The notes below the pieces were generated by a model that saw only the letters and a program-made list of their open reading frames with translations, was not told where the DNA came from and did no database searches. The position numbers and the translations under genes are program-made. DNA of 64,000 nucleotides from Acidobacteriaceae bacterium KBS 89. GTDB lineage: Bacteria; Acidobacteriota; Terriglobia; Terriglobales; Acidobacteriaceae. How positions within the stretch are numbered: position 1 is the stretch's first letter; each line of letters starts with the position of its first letter. The stretch is from the NCBI GenBank assembly GCA_000381605.1, contig KB906756.1, positions 310,001 to 374,000 on the forward strand. The letters are read 5' to 3'. Shown in pieces: positions 18,267 to 27,262 of this stretch.

Positions 18267-19862
18267 CTAAACGTTCGCGCCCAGCTCTGCCCGTTTCGAT
18301 GCCTCTTCTACCGGTTTGCCCGCCTCGACGCCCTCGGTCGGCTTCTCATAGCCATCGCGGTCCGTCATCTCCATTAGCGCCGCGAGCTTCGCCGGAAAGT
18401 CAGGATGCACCGCATTCAAGCTGTACCGCCACGTCCAGTTCCCTGCCCCCGCCGACGGCGTATTCATCCTCGCCTCGCTCCCCAGATGCAGCACGTCCTG
18501 CATGGGAAAGACGCAAAGGTTGGCCACCGACCGTGCTGCTGCGCGCATCATCGCCCAAACAATATCTCCCTCATGCTCGATCCCCTGGAGATACGTCTGC
18601 GCGTGCTCGCGCTCCACATCCGTCGCATCCTCGCGCCACCAGCCCAGCGTCGTGTTGTTGTCATGCGTTCCTGTGTACGCCACTGTGTTCGGAACGTAAC
18701 GATGCGGCAGATACAGATGCGAGCCTCGATCCGAAAACCCAAACTGCAAAATCCGCATCCCCGGCATGCCGAAGTGCTCTCGAAGCTCATCCACCTCGGG
18801 CGTAATCAGCCCAAGGTCCTCAGCAACAAACGGCAGGTTGCCAAAGACGTCCCTCAACCGCTGAAACAGCTCATGCCCCGGAGCCTTGACCCACTGGCCA
18901 TGGATCGCGGTCGGCTCATCCGCAGGAATCGACCAGTACGCCTCAAATCCCCGAAAGTGGTCGAGGCGAATCACGTCGTACAGCGTCAGCGCGCGACGAA
19001 TCCGCGCCACCCACCAGTCGAATCCACGCTCCTTCAGCAGCCCCCACTTGTACAGTGGATTACCCCAGCGCTGCCCTGTAGGTGAAAAATAATCCGGTGG
19101 CACGCCCGAGACACGCACCGGCTTCAACTCTTCATCCAGCTCGAACAGCTCCGGATGCGTCCACACATCCGCGCTATCCATGTTCACAAATATGGCGACA
19201 TCGCCCAAAATCCGAACCTTGTGATCCTTGCAGTACCCGCGCAACGCACACCACTGCTCGTTGAAGAAGAACTGAATCACCTGTTCGACAGCCAATGCGT
19301 GTCCGTACTGGTTCATCACCTTGGTCAACGCATCGTGATTGCGCCGGGCATACTCTGCCGGCCACTCGTTCCAACTGACGTACTTGTAGATTCGCCGTAG
19401 CACATTGAACATCGCGTAGTCGGGAAGCCACGAGATATTGGCTTTACAGAATCTCTGGAACCTCGCTCGCTTGTCCTCCGGCGCACGATCAAGAAAGTTT
19501 GCCGCCGCCTCTTCGATCAGCGGAATCTTCAGGTGATGCGCCGCCGCAAAATCCGCAGGCCCATCATGTCCGGGCAGCCCGGCAATCCTATCTCCGGCGA
19601 TCCACCCCTCATGCACCAGAAGCTCAAGACTGATCAGCACCGGATTGCCCGCAAACGCCGACAGCGCCGAATACGGCGAGCTGCCGTAACCCGTCGGGCT
19701 CAGCGGAAGCACCTGCCAGAGCCTCTGCTTCGCCGCAGCAAGAAAGTCGACAAACGCATACGCTGCAGGACCGAAGTCACCCACCCCACCATACGAAGGC
19801 AAAGACGTCACATGCAGCAGAACACCGGAAATCCGCTCCTGGTTACTCGTTTCCCCACTCAT
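18267..19862 (-). CDS. malQ: 4-alpha-glucanotransferase (GH77, amylomaltase)
   Basis: This cytoplasmic GH77 enzyme transfers alpha-1,4-glucan segments in maltodextrin and glycogen metabolism. The 531-residue protein opens with SGVLLHVTSLPSYGGVGDFG and contains WQVLPLSPTGYGSSPY. The nucleophile region is VIRLDHFRGFEAYW, the acid/base region is VAEDLGLIT, and the transition-state Asp region is GTHDNNTTLGWW. All three catalytic motifs are intact. It is transcribed divergently from the YtcJ-type amidohydrolase, with 94 bp between. It fits with the GH13 and Pgm genes elsewhere in the window. Confidence 0.95.
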   Translation of the reverse strand: MSGETSNQERISGVLLHVTSLPSYGGVGDFGPAAYAFVDFLAAAKQRLWQVLPLSPTGYGSSPYSALSAFAGNPVLISLELLVHEGWIAGDRIAGLPGHDGPADFAAAHHLKIPLIEEAAANFLDRAPEDKRARFQRFCKANISWLPDYAMFNVLRRIYKYVSWNEWPAEYARRNHDALTKVMNQYGHALAVEQVIQFFFNEQWCALRGYCKDHKVRILGDVAIFVNMDSADVWTHPELFELDEELKPVRVSGVPPDYFSPTGQRWGNPLYKWGLLKERGFDWWVARIRRALTLYDVIRLDHFRGFEAYWSIPADEPTAIHGQWVKAPGHELFQRLRDVFGNLPFVAEDLGLITPEVDELREHFGMPGMRILQFGFSDRGSHLYLPHRYVPNTVAYTGTHDNNTTLGWWREDATDVEREHAQTYLQGIEHEGDIVWAMMRAAARSVANLCVFPMQDVLHLGSEARMNTPSAGAGNWTWRYSLNAVHPDFPAKLAALMEMTDRDGYEKPTEGVEAGKPVEEASKRAELGANV

Positions 19863-19956
19863 CGGTCCCCCCTGGGCACTTCAACCTAGGATGCCCAAAT
19901 CATACGTCGTCGCAGCAAATACCGTGTGATACGATCGCCCAACTGCAAATCAACTA

Positions 19957-21756
19957 GTGACCACAGGGGTTCATGTGACCGAGATATCTCTGTCCCGCAA
20001 GGCGCTCTTGTCCCTCGCTTTTTTTCTGCCGAGCCTTTCCACATCCTGTCTCACCCAAACCGCATCGGCACAACCCGCGACTAAAGCCGACCTGGTACTG
20101 ATCAACGGAACCATCCTCACCGTCGATCCTCACGACTCCATCGCCGAAGCGCTCGCCATACAAGCCGGAAAGATCATCGCCGTCGGCTCAAAACAGGAGA
20201 TTCTCGCCCTCAGCGACGCACATACGCAGATTCTCGATCTCCACGGAAGGACGGCCACCCCGGGACTCATCGACACACACGGCCATTACCAGGATGCCGG
20301 CGTCGACCAACTCTACAACGTCGATCTCAGCGACGCCAAAAGCATCGCCGAGATCGTCCGCCGCGTCGAGGCCAAGGTCGCAACCACCAAACCCGGCGAG
20401 TGGGTCCGTGGTGCCGGTTGGGACGAGGGCAAGCTCGCCGAAAAACGTTACGTCTACGCCTCCGATCTGGACAAAGTCTCACCCAACAACCCGGTCTGGC
20501 TGCGAAACACAACGGGACATTACGCCACCGTCAACAGCTACGCCCTGCGCCTGGCCCATATCAACAACGAATCGAAGGACCCACCCGCAGGCACCATCGA
20601 CCGCGACAAATCCGGAGCCGTCACCGGAGTCCTGAAGGAGCAGGCGAGTCTAGTCGTCCTGGCGATCATTCCTCCGCCTTCCCTGGAACAGCGCAAGCAG
20701 GGCATTCTCAAGAGCATCAGCGACCTCCACGGCGCGGGCATGACCTCCATCAAGGACATCGGCAGCCCGTACACATGGACCGCCTACCAGGAGCTCCTGA
20801 CCGAAGGAAAACTGGACGAGCGCGTCTGCATGCTTTGGCTCGCCAACAACACAATCGAAACGGCAAAGAAGACCCTCGCAGAGATCCAGAAAAATCCCCG
20901 TCCGCCGCAATCCCTCGGCGACGGCAGACTCGTCGCCTGTGGTGCGAAAATCTTCATGGATGGCAGTACCGCCGGCCGCACCGCATGGGTCAGCCAACCA
21001 TGGCATAAAAATCTCACCGAGATCGACGAAGGCAACTTCGGCTACCCCAGCACCGACCCTGAGGTCTACCGCCAGATGGTGCGCCTCTTCCACAAGGCCG
21101 GCGTAAACGTTGGAACTCACGCCATCGGCGACCGTGCCATCGATTGGGTCGTCGACACCTATGCTTTGATCCTCAAAGAGAAACCCACCCCCGGTCTTCG
21201 TCACACCATCATCCACGCCTATCTCCCCACGCCCCATGCCGTCACCACCATGGCGGCGCTAGAGAAGCAGTACGACGCCGGCTACCCCGAGCTCCAGCCC
21301 CCGTTTCTCTGGTGGCTCGGCAACACCATCGCCGCCAGCCTCGGCCCTGACCGGCTTCCCCTCACCATGCCTCTCAAGACATACCTCGACCACGGCGTCC
21401 GCTGGGGCGGAGGCTCAGACTACTATGTCGCTCCCTATCCCGCGCGCTACGGTCTATGGGCGTCGGTCGAGCGTGAGACGATCACAGGGACCCACCCCTT
21501 CGGCATGTCCGAAGCCGTAGACATTCACACTGCCTTGCGCTCCTACACCGCGTGGGCCGCGCCTCTTCTCTTCCTTGAAGACAAGGTAGGCACGCTCGAG
21601 ACCGGAAAGCGCGCAGACATCGCCATCTGGGACAGTAATCTGTACACCATTACGTCAGAAAAACTCAAAGACATCAAATGCGAGATGACCATCCTCAACG
21701 GCAAGATCGTCTATAAAGACGACCACACTGTCATCACGTCAAAGCCGAAGAAGTAA
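19957..21756 (+). CDS. Exported amidohydrolase of the YtcJ / amidohydrolase-3 family
   Basis: This is a metal-dependent hydrolase of about 599 residues with a signal peptide (hydrophobic stretch about residues 14-34, ending near ASAQ). The body matches amidohydrolase family 3 (YtcJ-like). It has ADLVLINGTILTVDPHDS at the start of the composite beta domain, the metal-binding TPGLIDTHGH, THAIGDRAIDWVVD, and a C-terminal GTLETGKRADIAIWD. The substrate is not predictable, since members act on diverse N-substituted amides. The start may be the GTG at 19957 or an in-frame GTG at 19975. A bidirectional terminator follows it. Confidence 0.88.
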   Translation: MTTGVHVTEISLSRKALLSLAFFLPSLSTSCLTQTASAQPATKADLVLINGTILTVDPHDSIAEALAIQAGKIIAVGSKQEILALSDAHTQILDLHGRTATPGLIDTHGHYQDAGVDQLYNVDLSDAKSIAEIVRRVEAKVATTKPGEWVRGAGWDEGKLAEKRYVYASDLDKVSPNNPVWLRNTTGHYATVNSYALRLAHINNESKDPPAGTIDRDKSGAVTGVLKEQASLVVLAIIPPPSLEQRKQGILKSISDLHGAGMTSIKDIGSPYTWTAYQELLTEGKLDERVCMLWLANNTIETAKKTLAEIQKNPRPPQSLGDGRLVACGAKIFMDGSTAGRTAWVSQPWHKNLTEIDEGNFGYPSTDPEVYRQMVRLFHKAGVNVGTHAIGDRAIDWVVDTYALILKEKPTPGLRHTIIHAYLPTPHAVTTMAALEKQYDAGYPELQPPFLWWLGNTIAASLGPDRLPLTMPLKTYLDHGVRWGGGSDYYVAPYPARYGLWASVERETITGTHPFGMSEAVDIHTALRSYTAWAAPLLFLEDKVGTLETGKRADIAIWDSNLYTITSEKLKDIKCEMTILNGKIVYKDDHTVITSKPKK

Positions 21757-21791
21757 CGTGGATGACTCGCAATAAGTCACCACAAACAAAA

Positions 21792-21821
21792 AGCCCAGGA
21801 CCGAAGCCCTGGGCTTTTTTT
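21792..21821. terminator. Rho-independent terminator, probably bidirectional
   Basis: An 8-bp perfect stem, AGCCCAGG / CCTGGGCT (21792-21799 and 21808-21815), has an 8-nt loop. It is followed by a run of T on the plus strand and preceded by a run of A, so it can end transcripts from both sides. It lies between the convergent amidohydrolase and ppiD-like genes. Confidence 0.9.
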
Positions 21822-21835
21822 CGTTACCGAATCAC

Positions 21836-23818
21836 TTAGTTTCCGAACGGATTCGCACCCGGCTCAGGCTGCTTCTTCGAGTACCTCACCGCGCCGCCCT
21901 TCTCATACTTCTGGGTCAGCTCGCCGATGTACACGCGGAAGATCTCCTCGCGCTGCGTGTTGAGCAGACCTTCACGCGTAGCAACGAAGTTCTTCGTGAT
22001 GTCCTCCGCCGTAGGCTCCTGCTTGTCGACCACGCTCAGGACGATCCCGGACTTGCCCGTATTGATCGGACCCGAGATTGTGCCCTTGGCCAGCGAGAAC
22101 GCCACTGAGCCCGGACCGCTCATCGCGCCCAGATCCGGCACCTGACCATCCTTGCCCACCAGATCGCTCGACTTCAGCGGAAGATTCATCTCTGCTGCAG
22201 CCTTCTTCAGGTCGTTCAGTACCTTGGCGCGATCTCCGAGCTTCGTCAGCTGTGCGTTCAGCAACTGCGGCACCTGCTGTTCGCGGAAATCCTCGAGAAT
22301 ATGCGCTTTGTACTCCGCAAACTCGGGAGCGTGGGCTGGCTTCAGATCAATCACCTGAAAGACCGCGAACCCATCACCAGTCGAAACCGGTGCTGGATCA
22401 GCACCCTTCACCTCGGCGAACGCCTGTGTCAGCAATGCGGAACCGTCGGCCAGGCCAGGAATCACCCCACCCTTCGCAACGTAGTCCGTCGTCACGACCT
22501 TAAGGCCCTTTGCCGCAGCAGCCTTCTCCATACCGTTCTTCTTTGCGTCAGCCGCCAGTGCAGAACCAAACGTCTGCTCCGCGGCGCCAGCACGCTGCTG
22601 CTCGAGCACCGGAACGATCTCCGCCTTTACCTCAGCCAGCGGCTTCGTGTGCGCAGGATCCTTCTGCTCGGTCTGGATGATGTGATACCCAAACTGCGAC
22701 TTCACAATATCCGAGGTCTGCCCTGGGTTCAGCGCCATCGCAGCCTTGGCGTACGCCGGGTCGAGCCCGCTCGTCGGATACATCGGCAGTTCGCCGCCCT
22801 GCACCTTGCTTCCCGGATCGTCCGAGTTCTTGCTCGCCAGATCGGCAAAGTTGCCGCCGGCCTTGATCTGCTTCAGCAGATCCTCCGCCTTGGCCTTCGC
22901 CGCCGCGTCCGTCTTGGCGTCCGCTCCTGGCGCGACAGCGATCAGGATGTGACGGGTCTTGACCTGCTCCTTCACCGAATACTGGTCTTTATGCGCGTTG
23001 TAGTAAGCCAACACATCAGCGTCCGATACCTGCGGCTTGCCGCCCGGAAGATTCGAAGCATCGAACGAAATGTACTGGATCTTCCGGCTCTCCGGGATCG
23101 CAGTCGCATAACGCGCAGCGTTGGTCTTGAAGAAGGTCTGCAGATCGGCTTCCGAGGGATTGATGCCCTTGCGCACGTCATCGGAAGAGATGACGACGTA
23201 GTCGAACTTCACCTTCGTACCATCGACCTTGTAGGCATCGCGAACCGCTTTATCTGATACCGTTACCCCGCCCGTGATCAGCGCCTGCAGGCGGTTCAGC
23301 TCCATGTCGCTCTTTACCTGGCTCTCAAACTCGTTGCGGCTAAGCTGATTGCCGAAGGCGGACTGCACGAAGTTGATATAGGCGTCGTCGCCGATGTACT
23401 GCCCATTCGGAAACAGATACTGCGCAAAGGGTCCGGTCTGCAGCTCGCGACGCAAATCTTCATCGCTCACCTGCAGGTTCATCCGGTCGGCTTCGTGCTT
23501 CAGGATCGCCCGCTGCACCAGGATCTGCCCGGCCCGCGGCAAAAGGTACGGCATCAGCTGTTCCGGCAGATGCTGCTGTTGCAGCTGACGCGCGGCGATC
23601 TGGTTCACCTCGGTCGTCCTAATGGCTGTGCTCTCACCAAAGACCCGGCCGAAGACCCCAGGCTCCCGGACCGTTGCAAAAACCGTCGAATCGGTCGTGC
23701 CGGCGTTGTCGAAGATGCCCGGAACAAGGGTAATCACCATCGTGATAGCGGCCAGCCCAATAATGACCGCGAAGATAATCTTCATGATGCGGGAGTCTTG
23801 CTGCAAAAGACGAATCAT
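21836..23818 (-). CDS. Membrane-anchored periplasmic peptidyl-prolyl isomerase/chaperone (PpiD/SurA type)
   Basis: This 660-residue protein has a single N-terminal membrane anchor (about residues 13-34) and then faces the periplasm. A SurA_N-like chaperone region (about 60-240) comes before a parvulin domain at about 287-385, which begins VKTRHILIAVAPGAD and includes FADLASKNSDDPGS and GGELP. A C-terminal chaperone-like extension follows. This matches PpiD architecture, which helps outer-membrane and periplasmic proteins fold. The far C-terminus (SKKQPEPGANPFGN) is low-complexity. It is convergent with the amidohydrolase and ends at the shared terminator. Confidence 0.88.
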   Translation of the reverse strand: MIRLLQQDSRIMKIIFAVIIGLAAITMVITLVPGIFDNAGTTDSTVFATVREPGVFGRVFGESTAIRTTEVNQIAARQLQQQHLPEQLMPYLLPRAGQILVQRAILKHEADRMNLQVSDEDLRRELQTGPFAQYLFPNGQYIGDDAYINFVQSAFGNQLSRNEFESQVKSDMELNRLQALITGGVTVSDKAVRDAYKVDGTKVKFDYVVISSDDVRKGINPSEADLQTFFKTNAARYATAIPESRKIQYISFDASNLPGGKPQVSDADVLAYYNAHKDQYSVKEQVKTRHILIAVAPGADAKTDAAAKAKAEDLLKQIKAGGNFADLASKNSDDPGSKVQGGELPMYPTSGLDPAYAKAAMALNPGQTSDIVKSQFGYHIIQTEQKDPAHTKPLAEVKAEIVPVLEQQRAGAAEQTFGSALAADAKKNGMEKAAAAKGLKVVTTDYVAKGGVIPGLADGSALLTQAFAEVKGADPAPVSTGDGFAVFQVIDLKPAHAPEFAEYKAHILEDFREQQVPQLLNAQLTKLGDRAKVLNDLKKAAAEMNLPLKSSDLVGKDGQVPDLGAMSGPGSVAFSLAKGTISGPINTGKSGIVLSVVDKQEPTAEDITKNFVATREGLLNTQREEIFRVYIGELTQKYEKGGAVRYSKKQPEPGANPFGN

Positions 23819-24177
23819 GCTGTGTAGAGACCTTCACTTTGCGTGGGCCCACCTCCCTTGCGGAAAGCAGGCACGTGCCCGGGATTTTGCGCACCTTGCA
23901 TGGGAGTCCTGCGACTCGCGCCACGCCGGTTGCAGGGCAAGCAACAAGTATAAATCAATGGCCCTAAGGAATTCACCTTCCGACCCGAACCTGCCCACAA
24001 TTTGCCGCCTCAGGTTCCGCAAACGTTACCCACTGCCGATATCTTGTTTTGAAACAGGAAGTTTCGTTGACTCCGGACCACCCCACATTTAGCCTTTCAC
24101 CACTGCCAAACCACGGCAGCGGACCCAGAAGTAAGCGTTGCCGCGGCTACACTTCCAATCTCGCGGCCGGAGTTTCA
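23819..24177. other. Divergent intergenic region between the ppiD-like gene and the MFS carrier
   Basis: These 359 bp hold no gene I can support. The open frames here are short and non-homologous in appearance, and one is only an upstream extension of the MFS frame. The region must contain the promoters for both divergent genes. I saw no convincing sigma-70 hexamers, dyads or hairpins. Confidence 0.5.
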
Positions 24178-25467
24178 ATGACCAGTCGGCCTCGACTCTT
24201 CTACGGGTGGTTGATTGTCTTCGTGAGCGCGGTCGGCCTCTTCCTTGGCCCGCCGCTCATGGTCTTCTCCTTCAGTGTCTTTTTCAAATCCCTTGTTCTG
24301 GATTTTCACGCCAGCCGCGCCGCCGTCTCCTTCGCGTTTTCCCTGTTCAATCTGGTGGGTGCGCTATTGATTCCCTGCACCGGCATGCTCATCGATCGTT
24401 TCGGGGCCAAGCGGGTCATCGTCGTCTTCACCGTCCTGTACGGCCTCGGCTTATGTTCTGCCTTGTGGGTGGGAACCGCCCTGTGGCAGCTCTATCTTCT
24501 CTTCACAGTACTTGGCGTTGCAATGGCCAGCGGGCCAGCACCTGTTCCTTACGGAGTCGTGATCTCACACTGGTTCAACCGCCATCGAGGCCTCGCGCTC
24601 GGGCTGTCGATGATGGGAATCGGAATTGGCTCCATCATTGTTCCCATCCTCGCCCAGCGTCTCATCACCCTCTTCGGCTGGCGCTCTGCGTTTGCGATCT
24701 TCGGAGGCGCAGTCATTCTGCTGCCGCTCCCGATTCTTGCTGCCTTGCTGCAGAACGATCCCGGACAACGCGGCCTGCAACCAGACGGAGACGACAAAAC
24801 TCCCGCCTCGCAACTCCCTCCACAGGAGAAGCAAGGCTTGACCTGGCATGAGATCTGGCACACCCCCGCATTCTGGATCCTGATCTGCATCTTCTCTCTG
24901 GCCGGTGCGGCCGTACACGGCGCCGCCCTTCATATGTCCGCAATATTTACCGACAGAGGTGTCACCGCCGAACGTGCCGCCATTGCCACCGCGCTCGTCG
25001 GAATCGCCGTGATGCTTGGCCGCCTCGCCTCCGGATACCTTCTCGATCGCCTCTTTGCCCCTCGCGTTGCCATCCTCTTTTACGGCGCAACGGCGCTGGG
25101 AATCGCAATCTTATGTGCTGGAACCTCCGGGCCCCTCGCACTCGCCGCTTCTTTCCTCGTCGGACTCGGCATGGGCGCCGAGGTCGAGTCCATGGCCTAC
25201 ATGATCTCCCGATACTTCGGCCTGCTCGCCTTCGGCACAGCCTACGGGCACGCCTTCGGCGCGTTCATGCTCTCAGGAGCGGCAGGCGTGTTTCTCATGG
25301 GTGCCGGGTACGACTACTTCCACTCCTATACCGTCCCCCTCGCACTCCTCTGCGGGGCAATGGTACTTGCGTTAGTCCTGCTCACCCGCCTCGGACCATA
25401 CCGCTACGGAGTCGAAGCGAAACCGACTCAACCAATGAAACCCGTGGAAGTGCCAAGCCGCGCCTAG
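24178..25467 (+). CDS. Major facilitator superfamily transporter (monocarboxylate/OFA-like)
   Basis: This inner-membrane carrier has about 429 residues and 12 predicted helices. The first helix (FYGWLIVFVSAVGLFLGPP) and the loop with GMLIDRFGAKRVIV carry the MFS motif between helices 2 and 3. SHWFNRHRGLALGLSMMGIGIG is typical of the monocarboxylate/oxalate-formate-like subgroup. The central loop (about 190-225) is hydrophilic. I chose the ATG at 24178 because it directly precedes MTSRPRLFYGW and has GGAG upstream; a longer frame from 24049 looks non-coding. An anion or carboxylate substrate is likely but unproven. Confidence 0.88.
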   Translation: MTSRPRLFYGWLIVFVSAVGLFLGPPLMVFSFSVFFKSLVLDFHASRAAVSFAFSLFNLVGALLIPCTGMLIDRFGAKRVIVVFTVLYGLGLCSALWVGTALWQLYLLFTVLGVAMASGPAPVPYGVVISHWFNRHRGLALGLSMMGIGIGSIIVPILAQRLITLFGWRSAFAIFGGAVILLPLPILAALLQNDPGQRGLQPDGDDKTPASQLPPQEKQGLTWHEIWHTPAFWILICIFSLAGAAVHGAALHMSAIFTDRGVTAERAAIATALVGIAVMLGRLASGYLLDRLFAPRVAILFYGATALGIAILCAGTSGPLALAASFLVGLGMGAEVESMAYMISRYFGLLAFGTAYGHAFGAFMLSGAAGVFLMGAGYDYFHSYTVPLALLCGAMVLALVLLTRLGPYRYGVEAKPTQPMKPVEVPSRA

Positions 25468-25510
25468 CCGCACCATCCAGTCCCGTCCGCCAACAATCCA
25501 AGGAGAATCC

Positions 25511-25612
25511 ATGGTGCAGCAAGTCGCGTCCAATCCTCTCCCGCAGTCCTGTTGCGTGCGCGAGACGGACTCATCCTCCATCCGTCTCTCTAAGGCCGGG
25601 AGCCCTGAATGA
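25511..25612 (+). CDS. Possible 33-codon small ORF after the MFS gene
   Basis: An ATG at 25511 follows a strong AAGGAG with 5-bp spacing and opens a 33-codon frame (MVQQVASNPLPQSCCVRE...). It sits 43 bp after the MFS stop and runs into the 3' end of the convergent tetR gene. Only the ribosome-binding site supports it. The product has a CC pair and no recognisable domain. It may equally be chance. Confidence 0.25.
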   Translation: MVQQVASNPLPQSCCVRETDSSSIRLSKAGSPE

Positions 25613-26168
25613 GGATGTCCACGAAACGTCGCGCCTTTGCGGGCCAATCGTCTGTGCTGCCCGCGCTCGAGACCCCATAGATTGCGCGCAACATGTCCAT
25701 CGGATCGACATCTTGTCGAAGATCTCCGCTAGCGACTGCGCGGCTCGCCAGCGCATTGGCAGCCTCTTCCATGAGGCGGTTGGTCTGTTGAAATACTCGA
25801 GAAGGGCCGCCGGCCATTGCGTTCAACGCCGGGGCGATGATCTTTTTCGCAGCAATGTAGTCGATGAAGACCAGCATCCACGCGCGCAGCGCCTCGACCG
25901 GAGGCAACTCGGCTGAGAACTTTTTCTGTGCCTCTGCCAGCTTCTCGACTTCGCTGATATAGACAGTGGCCAGCAGGTCATCGCGCGTGGGAAAGTGACG
26001 ATAGAGCGTTCCCGGGCCGATCCTGGCGCGCTTGGCGATCTCGTCCATGCTGGCCTCAGCGCCTCGGCGCGTGAAAACCTGTTTCGCGACTTCGAGAATC
26101 CGCTCACGGTTGCGCCGCGCATCGGCTCGGGGCTTGCGTGCGGTTTTTTGTGCGGCTGAAGTTTTCAT
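25590..26168 (-). CDS. TetR/AcrR family transcriptional regulator
   Basis: This repressor of about 192 residues has an N-terminal helix-turn-helix (about 17-62) containing ILEVAKQVFTRRGAEASMDEIAKRARIGPGTLYRHFPTRDDLL. A ligand-binding helical domain resembling the SbtR-like C-terminal domain follows. I chose the ATG at 26168 (MKTSAAQKTARK) because a longer frame would cover one of the two operator sites. It is divergent from an SDR oxidoreductase, and two identical-core palindromes lie between them, so it most likely controls itself and the SDR gene. The inducer is unknown. Confidence 0.88.
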   Translation of the reverse strand: MKTSAAQKTARKPRADARRNRERILEVAKQVFTRRGAEASMDEIAKRARIGPGTLYRHFPTRDDLLATVYISEVEKLAEAQKKFSAELPPVEALRAWMLVFIDYIAAKKIIAPALNAMAGGPSRVFQQTNRLMEEAANALASRAVASGDLRQDVDPMDMLRAIYGVSSAGSTDDWPAKARRFVDILIQGSRP

Positions 26169-26181
26169 AGACTTTCTGAAT

Positions 26182-26198
26182 CCGGAGGAACTCTCCGG
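26182..26198. promoter_or_regulatory. TetR operator site 1 (CGGAG-N5-CTCCG)
   Basis: CCGGAG-gaact-CTCCGG is a perfect inverted repeat with 6-bp arms and 5-bp spacer. It lies 14 bp upstream of the tetR start codon. Its core half-site is identical to that of site 2, whose centre is 33 bp away (about three helical turns). Assignment to the adjacent TetR is inferred. Confidence 0.6.
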
Positions 26199-26213
26199 TA
26201 ATCTACTTTGCAT

Positions 26214-26232
26214 AACGGAGATTCACTCCGTT
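26214..26232. promoter_or_regulatory. TetR operator site 2 (AACGGAG-N5-CTCCGTT)
   Basis: AACGGAG-attca-CTCCGTT is a perfect 19-bp palindrome with 7-bp arms in the tetR/SDR intergenic region. It is about 50 bp upstream of the SDR start. It shares the CGGAG-N5-CTCCG core with site 1, so one dimeric regulator probably binds both and controls both directions. Confidence 0.65.
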
Positions 26233-26281
26233 TTATTCCGGGCTGAGGCCCATGTCAAAGATTTGTGATCGGAGAGTACGC

Positions 26282-27262
26282 ATGGCAGCGAAACTTGGAG
26301 CAAAGTCAACCACGGAAGAGGTCCTCGCGACAGTCGATTTGAAGGGTAACCGGATTCTGGTGACGGGGGTATCCGCGGGTCTCGGCGTAGAGACGGCGCG
26401 CGCGCTGGTGGCACATGGCGCAGATGTTGTGGGCGCGGCACGTGATCTGGACAAAGCGAAGCGGGCCACATCGGAAGTCAGCCAAGCCGCGGCGGAGACC
26501 GGCGCGAGTTTAGAGTTGATCGAGCTCGACCTTGCCAGCCTGAAGAGCGTGCGCGCCGCTGGAGACAAGCTGGTCTCCGATGGCCGATCGTTCGATGTGA
26601 TCATCGCGAATGCCGGTGTTATGGCGACTCCGTTCGGAAAGACAGTGGACGGTTTCGAGACGCAATTCGGGACCAATCACCTGGGCCACTTCGTCTTTGT
26701 GAACCGCATCGCGAAGCTGATCAAGCACGGCGGACGCCTTGTTAACCTCTCTTCGTCAGGACACCGTTTCAGCAATGTCGACTTGGACGATCCCAACTTT
26801 GAGACGACGCCATACGACCCCTTCGTCGCCTACGGCCGTTCGAAGACCGCGAACATCCTCTTCGCAGTCGAATTCGACCGCCGTCATCGCGACCGCGGCG
26901 TGCGCGCCACAGCCGTACATCCTGGCGGCATCATGACAGAACTCTCGCGGCATATGCCGGATGGCGCCATCGATGCATGGATTCAGCAAATCCAGGAACA
27001 GCGCGCAGCAGCCGGCGAGCCCCCTTTCGAGTTCAAGTCGATTCCGCAGGGTGCCGCGACGTCGATCTGGGCCGGAGTGGTTGCAAATGCTGATGAAGTC
27101 GGGGGCAGGTATTGCGAGGATTGCCAGGTCGCCGAACTCATCCCCGCTGATTCGCAGGTCAGCGCCATCAGCAGGGGCGTGCGCGGTTATGCGCTCGACG
27201 CTGAGAACGCAAAAGCTCTCTGGAAGAAGAGCGAAGAGCTGGTTGGCGAAGCCTTCGCGTAA
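26282..27262 (+). CDS. Short-chain dehydrogenase/reductase, WWOX/retinol-dehydrogenase-like
   Basis: This NAD(P)-dependent oxidoreductase has about 326 residues. It has the cofactor motif VTGVSAGLGVETARALVAHGA near the N-terminus, NAGVMATPFGKT in the middle, a catalytic Ser in VNLSSSGH and the catalytic YGRSK pair, then PGGIMTEL. The larger size (over 300 residues) fits the light-dependent protochlorophyllide reductase/retinol-dehydrogenase-like subgroup. I prefer the ATG at 26282, which has GGAGAG 5 bp upstream, to the one at 26252. The twin operators and divergent TetR suggest it is induced by a small molecule, perhaps a xenobiotic carbonyl compound. Confidence 0.88.
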   Translation: MAAKLGAKSTTEEVLATVDLKGNRILVTGVSAGLGVETARALVAHGADVVGAARDLDKAKRATSEVSQAAAETGASLELIELDLASLKSVRAAGDKLVSDGRSFDVIIANAGVMATPFGKTVDGFETQFGTNHLGHFVFVNRIAKLIKHGGRLVNLSSSGHRFSNVDLDDPNFETTPYDPFVAYGRSKTANILFAVEFDRRHRDRGVRATAVHPGGIMTELSRHMPDGAIDAWIQQIQEQRAAAGEPPFEFKSIPQGAATSIWAGVVANADEVGGRYCEDCQVAELIPADSQVSAISRGVRGYALDAENAKALWKKSEELVGEAFA

